From Rhodanobacter sp. (GTDB lineage Bacteria > Pseudomonadota > Gammaproteobacteria > Xanthomonadales > Rhodanobacteraceae), in contig DAIDKO010000030.1 in NCBI GenBank assembly GCA_027450005.1, forward strand, positions 53,819 through 117,818: 64,000 bases of DNA, given 5' to 3'. The number at the start of each line of letters is the position of its first letter. The first letter of the stretch is position 1. The notes under the pieces are model-generated. The model saw only the letters and a program-made list of their open reading frames with translations, searched no databases and was not told the DNA's origin. This document shows positions 1 through 9,379 of this stretch, piece after piece. The position numbers and the translations under genes were made by a program.

Positions 1-634
1 CCTGCGCACCGAGGTGCTGGTCGACGTCAGCTTCGAGCTGAAGCGCGGCGAGACCATGGCCATCGTCGGCGCCTCCGGCACCGGCAAGAGCACGCTGCTG
101 CACATTCTCGGCGGACTGGACACGCTCAGCGCCGGCGAGGTGGAAGTGGACGGGCGCCAGCTGTCGAAGCTGTCCGACGCCGAGCGCGGTCGGGTACGCA
201 ACCGCTCGCTGGGTTTCGTCTACCAGTTCCACCACCTGCTGCCGGAGTTCACCGCGCTGGAGAACGTGTGCATGCCGCTGCTGATCCGCGGCACCGCGAT
301 CGCCGAGGCGCAGAAACAGGCCACGGTCCTGCTGGAGCGGGTGGGCCTGGGCGCGCGCCTGGATCACAAGCCTGCCGAGCTTTCCGGGGGCGAGCGCCAG
401 CGGTGTGCGGTGGCTCGCGCGCTGGTGACCAAGCCGGCCTGCGTGCTGGGCGACGAACCCACCGGGAACCTCGACGAGGGCAATGCGGCGCAGGTCTACG
501 AGCTGATGCTCGAACTCAACCGCGAGGTGGGGACTAGTTTCATCCTGGTCACGCACGACATGCGGCTGGCGGCGCGGATGGACCGCACGTTGGTGTTGCA
601 TGAAGGGGTGCTGCGCGAGCAGGTGCGCGCCTGA
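1..634 (+). CDS. lolD: Lipoprotein-releasing ABC transporter ATPase LolD (5' end outside window)
   Basis: ATPase of the LolCDE complex, which pulls outer-membrane lipoproteins out of the inner membrane and hands them to LolA. The reading frame is open from base 2 onward, and the first internal start (GTG at 14) falls inside the conserved N-terminal strand, so the true start lies upstream and about 20 residues are missing. Visible motifs: Walker [11 protein letters not shown]-loop region [12 protein letters not shown] (typical of LolD), ABC signature LSGGERQR, Walker [14 protein letters not shown] and the switch His in VTHD. lolC/lolE would be expected just upstream. Family assignment rests on the FHHLLPEF stretch, which separates LolD from MacB and FtsE. 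Ends with TGA. Confidence 0.93.
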   Translation, partial: LRTEVLVDVSFELKRGETMAIVGASGTGKSTLLHILGGLDTLSAGEVEVDGRQLSKLSDAERGRVRNRSLGFVYQFHHLLPEFTALENVCMPLLIRGTAIAEAQKQATVLLERVGLGARLDHKPAELSGGERQRCAVARALVTKPACVLGDEPTGNLDEGNAAQVYELMLELNREVGTSFILVTHDMRLAARMDRTLVLHEGVLREQVRA

Positions 635-1035
635 GGTTTCTCCTGCTCACTTCGGGTGAGAGAGTCGGGTCGAGGGGCGGGTGACCGCGCCAACCCTTCG
701 CCTTCGCAGTTGAACATGCCCGCGAAGGGATTGCCGGGCACCACGCCAGGGACAGCGCGCAGCCGGGTGCCGGCCGGCGCCCGAACCAGTTGGCGTGGCG
801 GACCCGCGCCATCGCCAAGGGCGGTGGCGAACAGCGTGGCCGGGACCACGGGCAGGCCGTGCTGGAGGCCTGTAAGCGGCTCTGGACAGAATGGTTGGGC
901 CATTCCGCAGCGGGAGCCCGGGGCTTCATGCCCGATGCCCAGGGTTTTCGATGGGGTTAGGCCTACACGATTTTCGTCCGACTCCGTGCCGCGGGTGGAC
1001 TAGTCTCGAACGATCCATCCGTCATCGGGCGGGGC
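635..1035. other. Gap between lolD and comEC remnant
   Basis: About 400 bases with no gene that I recognise. Open frames exist on both strands but have no recognisable domain. The start of the stretch (GGGTGAGAGAGTCGGG-type sequence) resembles the purine-rich intergenic repeats common in Xanthomonadales, but I cannot show a second copy in this window. Confidence 0.4.
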
Positions 1036-1600
1036 ATGCGACTGGCGTTCGACAAGCCGTTCACCGCGACGCTGGCGGCGCCCGCCCTGCTGCTTGGCGT
1101 GTTGCTCGTGCAATGGCTTCCCGCATTGCCGCCACGTGGGTTGTCGTTGCTGTTGCTGCCGCCCGTCGCCCTCGCATTCTGGCGCTGGCCATGCTGCCGG
1201 TTACCGTTGTGTGGCTGTACCGGCGTGTTGTGGGCGATGGATAGGCGGCTGCCGCGCGAGCTGGAGGGGCGCGATGTGCTGGTGACCGGGCGCATCGCGC
1301 TGGATGTCGATGGAGCCTCGCTGGACGGCAAGCCCTTGCCGCTGCGCGGGCGCATGGTGTCTCGTGGTACGAGGATGCGCCGCCGCTCACGCCCTGCGAG
1401 TGCTGGCGCCTGCGCGATCCGCGCTACTGGCGCGAGCAGCCCTGAGGGGCAATGGTCGTCCCCGGCCGTCGAGCTGCGGGCTGTTGCCGGGCCGCCGAAA
1501 GCCGCTCCCGGCGATTTTCCGGACTGCCACGCCCACCACGGAACCGCGCGAGCTGGCTGCTATGATTCGGCCTCTCGTTTTGAACGTCCGGTGGAACGAA
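1036..1600 (+). pseudogene. comEC: ComEC/Rec2 DNA-uptake channel, degraded remnant
   Basis: The first 90 or so codons look like a ComEC N-terminus: two hydrophobic segments (around residues 10-30 and 35-65) followed by AMDRRLPRELEGRDVLVTGRI, the start of the soluble DUF4131-like domain. The frame then shifts: the expected continuation (VSWYEDAPPLTPCECWRL) is readable in another frame at about 1358-1415 and stops at 1443 after DPRYWREQP. The competence transmembrane domain and the metallo-beta-lactamase domain (roughly 600 residues) are absent. ComEC moves single-stranded DNA across the inner membrane in transformation. Position between lolD and exbB matches the place of comEC in related genomes (family knowledge), which supports the call. 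Confidence 0.72.
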
Positions 1601-1601
1601 C

Positions 1602-2273
1602 GTGCTCGATATCCTGATGGCTGGCGGTTGGGCGATGCTGCCCATCCTGGTGTGCTCGCTGGTGGCGGTGGCGATCGTGCTCGAGCGTTGCTGGACGTTG
1701 CGGCGCAATGCCGTGCTGCCGCCGGGGCTGGGCGATGAGGTGCGCCAGTGGGCGCGCTCCGGCCAGCTCGATCCGCGCCACCTCGAGGCGCTGTCCAACG
1801 ACTCCCCGCTCGGTGAATTGCTGGCCTCGGCGTTGGCCGTGCGCGGTCAGTCGCGCGACATCATCAAGGAGCGCATCGAGGACACCGGTCGCCACGTGGT
1901 TCACCGGATGGAGCGCTACCTCAACACGCTGGGCACCATCGCGCTGATCGGCCCGCTGCTGGGGCTTTTCGGCACGGTGATCGGCCTGATCCGCATGTTC
2001 ATGCAGGTGATGGCTGGCGGCATCGGCGACCCGGCGAAGATGGCCGGTGGCATTGGCGAGGCGCTGATCTGCACGGCGTCCGGCCTCACCGTGGCGATCC
2101 CTGCCTACGTGTTGCACCGTTGGCTGCGTTCGCGCATCGCCGGCTACTGCGTGCAGATGGAGAAGCAGGCCACCGCATTGTTGGACGAGTTGACCCTCAC
2201 CGCACCTGCCGCGGCGGCGCGCGTGCGGCGCACTGCCCCGGCTGCCACGACCGCTACAAACGGCCCGGGCTGA
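1602..2273 (+). CDS. exbB: ExbB/TolQ/MotA-family proton channel subunit
   Basis: Proton-channel subunit that, with ExbD, energises TonB-type or Tol-type outer membrane processes. 223 residues, with an N-terminal membrane segment (LMAGGWAMLPILVCSLVAVA) and two further segments around residues 100-130 and 150-175; the GPLLGLFGTVIGLI and GEALICTASGLTVAIPAY stretches are the conserved TolQ/ExbB core. GTG start at 1602; the next gene starts 4 bases after its TGA. It sits immediately before exbD, msbA and lpxK, an arrangement seen in xanthomonads where the pair is thought to serve envelope transport (family knowledge). No TonB gene is adjacent, so the partner is not shown here. Confidence 0.9.
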   Translation: MLDILMAGGWAMLPILVCSLVAVAIVLERCWTLRRNAVLPPGLGDEVRQWARSGQLDPRHLEALSNDSPLGELLASALAVRGQSRDIIKERIEDTGRHVVHRMERYLNTLGTIALIGPLLGLFGTVIGLIRMFMQVMAGGIGDPAKMAGGIGEALICTASGLTVAIPAYVLHRWLRSRIAGYCVQMEKQATALLDELTLTAPAAAARVRRTAPAATTATNGPG

Positions 2274-2277
2274 CTGC

Positions 2278-2709
2278 ATGCGTATCGGCAACGACCGTCG
2301 TGGGGACGACTTCGAGATCAACGTGGTGCCGCTGATCGACGTGCTGCTCACCCTGCTGATGTTCTTCGTGCTCACGAGCACCTTCGTGCAGCACTCGCGC
2401 ATGCAGGTCACCCTGCCCAACGCCAGCGCGCAGGACCGCGACATGAGTGCGCCGGCGCTCACCATCACGGTGAATCGCGAAGGCCGCTACTGGGTGGGCA
2501 GCGACGCGGTGCCGGGTGAGGGCATAGCCGTGCTGAAGCAGGCGATCGAGCGCAACGCCAACGGCGACCACGACCGTCCGGTGACGATCCGCGCCGACGC
2601 ACTGTCCTCGCACCAGAGCGTGGTGACCGCGATGGACGCGCTGGGCCAGCTCGGCTACACGCGCCTGTCCATCGCCACCACGCCGACGCAGCCGGACGCG
2701 ACGCGGTGA
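2278..2709 (+). CDS. exbD: ExbD/TolR-family biopolymer transport protein
   Basis: Small inner-membrane partner of ExbB, 143 residues. A short cytoplasmic N-terminus is followed by one membrane helix, INVVPLIDVLLTLLMFFVLT, which contains the conserved proton-carrying aspartate (LID). The C-terminal part (about residues 45-143) is the periplasmic domain, with the usual basic/hydrophobic pattern ending in GYTRLSIAT. ATG start 4 bases after exbB. Its stop codon overlaps the GTG start of msbA by 4 bases, so translation of the two is probably coupled. Confidence 0.9.
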   Translation: MRIGNDRRGDDFEINVVPLIDVLLTLLMFFVLTSTFVQHSRMQVTLPNASAQDRDMSAPALTITVNREGRYWVGSDAVPGEGIAVLKQAIERNANGDHDRPVTIRADALSSHQSVVTAMDALGQLGYTRLSIATTPTQPDATR

Positions 2710-4484
2710 GTAGCACCAGGACCACGATCTGGGATGCGGAATCCTGGCGCATCTACAAGCGACTGCTGGGATACACCCGGCGTTACTGGGCAGTCGGCTT
2801 GATCGCGATTCTGGGCATGCTGGCGGATGGCGGCGGCCAGGCGGTATTCGCGAACCTGTTCAAGATCATCACCAATGAACTGTTCACGAAGAAGGATCCG
2901 TACCTGATTTTCTGGATGCCGATCTGGATCATCGCACTGTTCCTGGTGCGTTCGATCGGCACCTTTGCCAGCAGCTACGGCATTTCCTACATGGGGCGCC
3001 ATGTAGTGCAGGAGATCCAGCAGGATGTCTTCGATGCCTACCTGCGGCTTCCGGTGGAGTTTTTCGGTGTCGAGCCGTCGGGGCAGCAGATTTCCCGTAT
3101 CACCTACACCAGCGAACAGGTGGCCGCTGCGGCGACCGATGCGATAAGGACGGTGGTAACCGACGTGTTCACCGTCATCGCCATGCTTGCCGTGATGCTG
3201 CACAACAGCGTTTACCTCACGTCGGTGCTGTTGGTGATGGTGCCGATGATCGCGCTGATCGCTGCCGTGGTCAGTCGGCGCTACCGGCAGATCAGTCGGC
3301 GGATCCAGGGATCCATGGGATCGGTCACCGGTACGGTCGAGGAATCGGTCGGCGCGCATCGCGAGGTGCGCGTCTACAACGGACAGACCCATGAGAGCAG
3401 CCATTTCGGTGATGTCTCCCGGCGCACCCGCCGCCTCAATCTGAAGATCGCGGCGACCAACGCGGCATCCAGTTCCACCATCCAGTTCGTGGCCGCCAGC
3501 GCGTTGGCCGCGCTGGTGTTCATGGGAACGCGGCCGCAGGTGCTGAGCGAAATGTCGGCAGGCGTGTTCGTAGCCGTGCTCACCGCGATGGGCATGATGC
3601 TGCCGGCGCTGCGCCGGCTGGCCAACGTGCAGGCAAATATTCAACGCGGCCTGTCCGCAGCCGAGGATCTGTTCGAAATCATCGACCTTCCTCCTGAGCC
3701 GGATCGCGGCACGCTGGTGCTGGATCGCACCCGCGGCGATTTGTTGATACAGGGCGTCCGGCTGCTCTATCCACGCAGCGAGGCAGAGGCGCTGCGCGGC
3801 GTCGATCTGCATTGCGCGCCGGGTACGGTGACCGCGCTGGTCGGTCGTTCCGGCAGTGGCAAAAGCAGCCTGGTCAGCCTGTTGCCGCGCTTTTACACGC
3901 CAAGCAGTGGCCGCATCGTGCTCGACGGTGAGGACTACCAGAACTACACCTTGGCTTCGCTTCGCCGGCAGATCGCCTGGGTGGGGCAGAGCGTGGTGCT
4001 GTTCGACGACACGGTCGCCAACAACATTGCCTATGGCGAACTGGCCTGCGCCAGCGAGGCCGATATCGAGGCCGCGGCTGAGGCGGCCAACGCGATGGAG
4101 TTCATCGCGCGCCTGCCCCATGGTATCCATACCCATATCGGCGAAGGCGGCAACACCTTGTCCGGCGGCCAGCGCCAGCGCATCGCCATTGCCCGCGCCA
4201 TCCTCAAGAACGCACCTATCCTGGTGCTCGACGAGGCCACCAGCGCACTGGACACCGAGTCCGAGCGCCTGATCCAGCAGGCGCTGCAGAAGCTGATGCG
4301 CAACCGCACCACGCTGGTGATCGCGCACCGCCTCTCCACCATCGAGGGCGCCGACCAGATCGCGGTGATGGAGCAGGGACGCATCGTGGAGCGCGGCAAC
4401 CATGCCGAACTGCTGTCGCTGGGCGGCCATTACGCTGCGCTGCATCGCATGCAGTTCCACGACGCCCAGCTCGGCGGCGATTGA
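2706..4484 (+). CDS. msbA: Lipid A export ABC transporter MsbA
   Basis: Flippase that moves lipid A-core across the inner membrane. 592 residues, fused transmembrane domain (about 1-330, six helices) and nucleotide-binding domain (about 345-590). Motifs: Walker A GRSGSGKSS near residue 380, signature LSGGQRQR near 487, Walker B ILVLDEATS near 507, switch His in VIAHRLST. Length matches MsbA (about 580-590). The GTG start overlaps the exbD stop. lpxK follows after 7 bases, the classic msbA-lpxK pairing, which favours lipid A export over a generic multidrug exporter. Confidence 0.93.
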   Translation: MSSTRTTIWDAESWRIYKRLLGYTRRYWAVGLIAILGMLADGGGQAVFANLFKIITNELFTKKDPYLIFWMPIWIIALFLVRSIGTFASSYGISYMGRHVVQEIQQDVFDAYLRLPVEFFGVEPSGQQISRITYTSEQVAAAATDAIRTVVTDVFTVIAMLAVMLHNSVYLTSVLLVMVPMIALIAAVVSRRYRQISRRIQGSMGSVTGTVEESVGAHREVRVYNGQTHESSHFGDVSRRTRRLNLKIAATNAASSSTIQFVAASALAALVFMGTRPQVLSEMSAGVFVAVLTAMGMMLPALRRLANVQANIQRGLSAAEDLFEIIDLPPEPDRGTLVLDRTRGDLLIQGVRLLYPRSEAEALRGVDLHCAPGTVTALVGRSGSGKSSLVSLLPRFYTPSSGRIVLDGEDYQNYTLASLRRQIAWVGQSVVLFDDTVANNIAYGELACASEADIEAAAEAANAMEFIARLPHGIHTHIGEGGNTLSGGQRQRIAIARAILKNAPILVLDEATSALDTESERLIQQALQKLMRNRTTLVIAHRLSTIEGADQIAVMEQGRIVERGNHAELLSLGGHYAALHRMQFHDAQLGGD

Positions 4485-4491
4485 CATTGTC

Positions 4492-5466
4492 ATGGCAGTT
4501 GCCGATGCACTCGCGGCAGCTTGGTACGGCCACCGCCGCAGCCCCTGGTGGACGTGGCCATTGGCCGGACTGTACGGCGCATTGATCGCGCTGCGTCGCG
4601 GGCTGTATCGCCTCGGCCTGTTGCACAGCGAGCACCTGCCGGTGCCGGTCGTGGTGATCGGCAACCTCACCGCGGGTGGCACCGGCAAGACGCCGCTCGC
4701 CATCGCCCTGGCGGAAGCGTTGCGCGCGCGGGGCTTTCGTCCCGGCGTGGTGAGTCGCGGCCACGGCGGCAGGCAGCGCGAACCCGTGTTGCTGGGCAAT
4801 GCACCCATGCCCTCCGAAGTCGGTGACGAACCTTGCCTGATTCGCGCCAGCGGCGTACCGGTGGCGGTGGGACGTGACCGTCCCGCGGCGGCGCGATTGC
4901 TGGTGGCAGACGGATGCGACGTGGTGATCGCCGACGACGGCCTGCAGCACTATCGCCTCGCCCGCGACGCGGAAATCTGCGTGATCGACGGCGTGCGCCG
5001 CTTTGGCAACGGCCATCTGCTGCCCGCTGGTCCGTTGCGCGAACCGCTGCGCCGGCTGGTCCAGGTGGATTTGCGCGTGTGCAACGGCGGTACGCCGCAG
5101 CCCGCCGAATATCCCATGCGGCTCGTCGGTGGCGAGGCCGTCACGTTGGAGAGTGCGCATCGGCAACCGCTGTCGGCCTTCGCCAGCCGGCGCGTGCATG
5201 CGGTGGCCGCCATCGGCAACCCTGCGCGCTTCTTCGCCAGCCTGCGCGAGGCGGGCGTCGAGGTGGTCGAGCACGCGTTTCCCGATCACCATGCATTCGC
5301 TGCCCCCGAACTCGCCTTCGGCGACGGGCTGCCGGTGCTGATGACCGACAAGGACGCGGTGAAATGCCACGGTTTCGCGCAGCCGCACTGGTGGCGCGTG
5401 CCGGTGCGGGCCGAATTGCCGGCGGCATTCTTCGACGCCGTGCTGGCGCGCCTAGGCCGCGGCTGA
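4492..5466 (+). CDS. lpxK: Tetraacyldisaccharide 4'-kinase LpxK
   Basis: Phosphorylates the 4' position of the lipid A disaccharide precursor at the inner membrane. 324 residues from ATG 4492; an in-frame start at 4402 would lie inside msbA and is rejected. An N-terminal amphipathic/hydrophobic stretch ([18 protein letters not shown]) anchors the protein, followed by [16 protein letters not shown] containing the P-loop near residue 62. [12 protein letters not shown] is another conserved LpxK block. Immediately downstream of msbA. In many relatives kdsB follows; here the strand switches to hutI, whose 3' end overlaps lpxK by 15 bases. Confidence 0.94.
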   Translation: MAVADALAAAWYGHRRSPWWTWPLAGLYGALIALRRGLYRLGLLHSEHLPVPVVVIGNLTAGGTGKTPLAIALAEALRARGFRPGVVSRGHGGRQREPVLLGNAPMPSEVGDEPCLIRASGVPVAVGRDRPAAARLLVADGCDVVIADDGLQHYRLARDAEICVIDGVRRFGNGHLLPAGPLREPLRRLVQVDLRVCNGGTPQPAEYPMRLVGGEAVTLESAHRQPLSAFASRRVHAVAAIGNPARFFASLREAGVEVVEHAFPDHHAFAAPELAFGDGLPVLMTDKDAVKCHGFAQPHWWRVPVRAELPAAFFDAVLARLGRG

Positions 5467-6669
5467 CCGCCCGGCCAGGTAGATCCGGCGCACCAGGTTG
5501 CCGCCCATCCAGTAGCAGAGTTCTGCGGGCTGCCTCGCATGCCACGCCACCAGGTCGGCGCGTTGACCCACCGCCAGGCTGCCGCGGTCGGCGAGGCCGA
5601 GTGCACGCGCTGCATTCGCGGTGATGCCGCGTAGCGCCTCCTCCGGCGTGAGGCGGAACAGCGTGCAGGCCATGTTGGCAGCCAGACGCAGCGAGAGCAG
5701 GGGCGAGGTGCCGGGGTTGCAGTCGGTCGCGATGGCGACCGGCACGCCATGTTCGCGCAGCGCAGCCAGCGGCGGCAGCTGCGTTTCGCGCAGTGCGTAG
5801 AACGCGCCGGGCAGTAGCACCGCCACGGTGCCGGCCTTCGCCATCGCGGCGACGCCGGCGTCGCCTAGGTGTTCCAGGTGGTCGGCGGACAGGCCGTCGA
5901 AGCTCGCCACCAGCGCGGCGCCGCCCTGGTCGGAGAGCTGTTCCGCATGCAGCTTCACCGGCAGGCCAAGCCGTCGCGCGCGTTCGAAGAGCCGGTGCGT
6001 CTCGGCTGGCGTGAAAGCGATCGTTTCGCAGAACGCGTCCACCGCATCGACCAGGCCTTCGGCCGCCAGTGCGGGCAGTATGCCGTCGCACACCAGCGCC
6101 ACGTAGTCGTCGCGGCGCTCCCGATACTCGGGCGGCAGCGCGTGCAGGCCGAGGAAGCTGGTGCGTACCGTGATGCCGAGCTCGGCGCCGATGCGCCGCG
6201 CCACGCGCAGCATGCGGCGCTCGGCGTCCAGCTCCAGCCCGTAGCCGGATTTGATCTCCAGCGTGGTCACGCCGTCGTTGAGCAGGGCGCGGGCGCGTGG
6301 CAGCGACTGCGCGAACAGCGCCTCCTCGTCCGCCGCGCGGGTGGCGCGCACGCTGTAGACGATGCCGCCGCCGGCGCGGACGATCTCCGCGTAGCTGGCG
6401 CCGTTGAGGCGCAGATCGAACTCATGGGCGCGGTTGCCGCCGAACACAAGGTGGGTGTGGCAGTCGATCAGGCCCGGCGTGAGCAGCGCGCCGTCCAGGT
6501 CTTCCTCGTGCGCGGCGCTCGCGTCCGGCGGCAGCTCGCGCATCGGGCCGATCCATGCGATGCGGCCACCGGCACAGGCCAAGGCTCCGTCCTCGACCAG
6601 ACCGAACGGCGCGTCGCTGGCGAAGCTCGCCAGGTTGGCATGGACGAACAGCTGGTCCCAACTGCTCAT
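5452..6669 (-). CDS. hutI: Imidazolonepropionase HutI
   Basis: Third enzyme of histidine degradation: hydrolyses imidazolone-5-propionate to N-formimino-glutamate. 405 residues. The amidohydrolase metal site is visible as [12 protein letters not shown] (HxH) near residue 70, KLHAEQLSD around 240 and [10 protein letters not shown] near 320. ATG at 6669 chosen because it overlaps the stop of the upstream gene (ATGA) and gives the usual length; a longer frame upstream belongs to the chloride channel in another frame. hutG lies about 1.5 kb away on the opposite strand; hutH and hutU are not in this window. Ends with TAG, evidence that TAG is a true stop in this genome. Confidence 0.95.
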   Translation of the reverse strand: MSSWDQLFVHANLASFASDAPFGLVEDGALACAGGRIAWIGPMRELPPDASAAHEEDLDGALLTPGLIDCHTHLVFGGNRAHEFDLRLNGASYAEIVRAGGGIVYSVRATRAADEEALFAQSLPRARALLNDGVTTLEIKSGYGLELDAERRMLRVARRIGAELGITVRTSFLGLHALPPEYRERRDDYVALVCDGILPALAAEGLVDAVDAFCETIAFTPAETHRLFERARRLGLPVKLHAEQLSDQGGAALVASFDGLSADHLEHLGDAGVAAMAKAGTVAVLLPGAFYALRETQLPPLAALREHGVPVAIATDCNPGTSPLLSLRLAANMACTLFRLTPEEALRGITANAARALGLADRGSLAVGQRADLVAWHARQPAELCYWMGGNLVRRIYLAGRSAAA

Positions 6670-8045
6670 GCGCCGGCGTGTTCGTCGTCGTGGTTGCCGG
6701 TGGTGGTCCCGTGTTGCCGCTCGAAATCGCGCACCATGCGCTCGGCAAAGTCCTTGTACACCGGTGTGGGGCTGAACAGCGATGCCGCCGCGCGGGCAAG
6801 CAGGCAGGCCGCCATGATCGGTATCACCATGGACTGGTTGTCGGTCAGTTCCATCGCGATCACCGCGGAGGTGAGCGGCGCGCCGGTGACGCCGGACAGG
6901 TAGGCGCTCATGCCCAGCAGCACCACCGCGGCGGCCGGGGCATGCGGCAGGAAGTAGGCGATGTTGTGGCCGAGCCCGGCGCCCACGGCCAACGCCGGCG
7001 AGAAGATGCCGCCCGGTATGCCGGCCCAGTACGACACCACATTCGCCATCAGCTTGGCGATGCCGAAACCCTCGCCGGGCGCCTGCGCGGCCTCCTGCAC
7101 GAAGGCACGCGCCTGGTCGTAGCCGGTGCCGTAGACGTTGCCGTGCGACGCCATGCCGATCAGCGCCAGCGCGAGGCCGCAGCCGGCGGCGAACAGCACC
7201 GGCCAGCGCGTGCGCAAACGCCCGATCATCGCCAGCGGGCCGTGGCGACTGAGCAGGACCAGTCGTGCGAACAGGCCGCCCAGTAGTCCGCAGATCACCC
7301 CGCACAGCAGCACTGCCAGCCACGCATGCCCCAGCGGCAGGCTGGCCTGCACCTGGCCGAAATACGAGTAGTTGCCCATCAGGCCCAGCGACACCACGCC
7401 GCCCACGAAAACCGCCGTGAGCAGCAGGCCGCTGAAGCGGTGCTCGAAGGTGCCTGCCAGTTCCTCGATGGCGAAGATCACGCCGGCCAGCGGCGTGTTG
7501 AATGCGGCGGCGATGCCGGCCGCGCCGCCAGCCAGGATGAAGCGTGAAGCAGCCTTGGGGTCGTCGAAACCGAAGCGCCGGCCCAGCGAATAGAACAGGC
7601 CCGCGCCCACGTGCACGGTCGGGCCCTCACGACCGATCGAGGCGCCGACCGCTAGGGCGATCAGCGTCAGCAACATCTTGCAGGCCGCGATAGGCAGCGC
7701 CAGCATGCGTGCGCGGAAGCCCTGGTCCTCGATGTGCAGGGTGGCGATCACCTGCGGAATGCCGCTGCCACGCGTGGCGCGCAGCCGCCCCTCGGTCGCC
7801 CAGGCCAGCAATGCAAAAACCACCGGCGTGATGATCAGCGGGATCCACGCGCCATGAGCCACTATGCGGAGAAACAGTGCGTAGGCCCAGTTGCTGGCCT
7901 TGGCGAACAGGATCGCCGCCAGCGCCACCAGGATCGCACCGCTCCACAGCGCTATGCGCCGCTTCCATTGCAGCGGGGCGAAGAACTCGTGGCCCAGCAG
8001 GGCCTGCAAACGAGGGTTGGATGACTTCGATGTGGGCTCGGACAT
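6666..8045 (-). CDS. CLC-family voltage-gated chloride channel / H+-Cl- antiporter
   Basis: 459-residue CLC membrane protein with about ten membrane-embedded helices. The three ion-path signatures are present: [18 protein letters not shown] (carrying the external gating glutamate) and [19 protein letters not shown]. No CBS domain follows the channel domain, as in bacterial ClcA. ATG at 8045 gives a plausible cytoplasmic N-terminus; the frame open further upstream overlaps hutG and is discounted. The TGA overlaps the hutI ATG by 4 bases, so the two are probably co-transcribed. Why a chloride/proton exchanger sits in a hut unit is unclear; it could balance charge or pH during amino acid breakdown (speculation). 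Confidence 0.92.
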   Translation of the reverse strand: MSEPTSKSSNPRLQALLGHEFFAPLQWKRRIALWSGAILVALAAILFAKASNWAYALFLRIVAHGAWIPLIITPVVFALLAWATEGRLRATRGSGIPQVIATLHIEDQGFRARMLALPIAACKMLLTLIALAVGASIGREGPTVHVGAGLFYSLGRRFGFDDPKAASRFILAGGAAGIAAAFNTPLAGVIFAIEELAGTFEHRFSGLLLTAVFVGGVVSLGLMGNYSYFGQVQASLPLGHAWLAVLLCGVICGLLGGLFARLVLLSRHGPLAMIGRLRTRWPVLFAAGCGLALALIGMASHGNVYGTGYDQARAFVQEAAQAPGEGFGIAKLMANVVSYWAGIPGGIFSPALAVGAGLGHNIAYFLPHAPAAAVVLLGMSAYLSGVTGAPLTSAVIAMELTDNQSMVIPIMAACLLARAAASLFSPTPVYKDFAERMVRDFERQHGTTTGNHDDEHAGA

Positions 8046-8137
8046 CCGCCGATTATCGCAGAGCTCTCTACAATCCCGCATATTTCCGTGGAGCCGCGCA
8101 TGAGTCAGCGTATTCGCATGTTTTTGCAGGTGTCGCC

Positions 8138-9088
8138 GTGAGTGCCGGTGTGCAGGGCTGGAGCGGTCGCATCGATTTGCCGGAAGGCCCCGCCACCCGG
8201 CGCTGGCACCAATGGGTGCGCGAACCGCTGGCTGGCAGCGCGCCCGGCGTGGCCGTGCTGGGTTTCGCCAGCGACGAAGGCATACGCCGCAACGGCGGTC
8301 GCGCGGGCGCGGTCGAGGGACCCGCCGCGTTGCGCAGGATGCTTTCCAACCTACCATTGCTGGACGATACGCCGCTGTACGACGCGGGTGACGTCGAAGT
8401 GGCGGACGGTGACCTGGAGGGCGCGCAATCGATCTATGCGCACAAGCTTGCTGCGCTGCTCGACGCCGGCCACCTGCCGGTCGGCCTCGGCGGCGGGCAC
8501 GAGATCGCGTTCGCGACCTATCAGGGGCTGGCCGCGCACCTGGGCGAGCGCCGCCCGCGCGTGGCCATCGTCAACTTCGATGCGCATTTCGACCTGCGCC
8601 GGCAGGATCGCGCCAGTTCCGGCACGCCGTTCCTGCAGGCCATCGAGCACGCCGCCGCGCGCGGCCTGCCGCTGGACTACTGCGTGCTGGGCATCAGCGC
8701 TTCGGCCAATACCCGCGTGCTGTTCGACACCGCCGACCAGCTCGGCGTGTTCTACCTGCGCGACGATCAGCTCGGCTTGCTCGACCTGACTGCGCGCATC
8801 GCCCAATTGCAGGCGAAGCTGGCGGAAGTCGATGCGATCTACCTCACGATCTGCCTCGACGTGCTGCCGCACGCGGTGGCGCCCGGGGTCAGCGCACCCA
8901 GCGCGCGCGGCGTGCCGCAGGAGGTGATCGAGCCGCTGCTCGACGCGATCGCCGCCACCGGCAAGCTCAGGGTGATGGACGTGGCCGAGCTGTCGCCGCC
9001 GTTCGACCGCGACGGCATCACCGCGCGCGTCGCCGCGCGCTTGATCCACCGCGTCACGCACGCGGCAATGCGCGCCACGGGAAACTGA
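8138..9088 (+). CDS. hutG: Formimidoylglutamase HutG (arginase/ureohydrolase family)
   Basis: Hydrolyses N-formimino-glutamate to glutamate and formamide, the step after HutI. 316 residues from GTG 8138, preceded by GCAGG; an upstream ATG at 8100 is out of frame. Mn-binding blocks of the ureohydrolase fold are visible: GGGHEIA near residue 120, NFDAHFDLR near 147, and YLTICLDVLP near 236-245. The last block normally has two aspartates (D-x-D); here the first position is Cys239 and only Asp241 remains. The C-terminal VMDVAELSPPFD block is intact. Divergent from the clcA-hutI unit across a 92-base gap. Confidence 0.88.
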   Translation: MSAGVQGWSGRIDLPEGPATRRWHQWVREPLAGSAPGVAVLGFASDEGIRRNGGRAGAVEGPAALRRMLSNLPLLDDTPLYDAGDVEVADGDLEGAQSIYAHKLAALLDAGHLPVGLGGGHEIAFATYQGLAAHLGERRPRVAIVNFDAHFDLRRQDRASSGTPFLQAIEHAAARGLPLDYCVLGISASANTRVLFDTADQLGVFYLRDDQLGLLDLTARIAQLQAKLAEVDAIYLTICLDVLPHAVAPGVSAPSARGVPQEVIEPLLDAIAATGKLRVMDVAELSPPFDRDGITARVAARLIHRVTHAAMRATGN

Positions 9089-9214
9089 GTTTGGCCTCGC
9101 GCCTGCCGAGCAGATGAGGGCCGGCTGAACTGCGCGTGGAAAATGCCGCGATGCCCGTCATCGCGGCGCCGGGCACGGCGTTCTTCGCAGCACATCCCCC
9201 ACGAGGAGCGTGAC

Positions 9215-9379
9215 ATGCGTCGTTTCCTGTCCACCTGCCTGATTGCTGCCGCCCTGGTCGGCGGCAGCGCCGCGCTTTCCGGTTGCGTGGTGGTGGCGCC
9301 GCGCCACGCCCGCGTGTGGGTGCCGGGCTACTGGGCCGGCGGCCACGTCTGGGTCGAAGGCCACTGGCGCTATCGCTGA
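9215..9379 (+). CDS. Small YXWXGXW-repeat lipoprotein
   Basis: 54-residue protein. The N-terminal signal ends in a lipobox (ALSGC), so the mature form should be a lipid-anchored peptide of about 30 residues. It contains two copies of a W-x-x-G-x-W type motif (PGYWAGGHVW, EGHWRYR), matching the YXWXGXW repeat family of small envelope proteins, whose function is unknown. ATG 9215 chosen over an earlier in-frame start because GAGGAGCG sits just upstream and it gives a proper signal peptide. The last 10 bases overlap the end of the convergent LysR pseudogene. Confidence 0.75.
   Translation: MRRFLSTCLIAAALVGGSAALSGCVVVAPRHARVWVPGYWAGGHVWVEGHWRYR

Noticed and set aside
496-903. Minus-strand frame between lolD and comEC as a gene
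   Set aside because: It overlaps the end of lolD, shows no domain and has a composition typical of GC-rich shadow frames.
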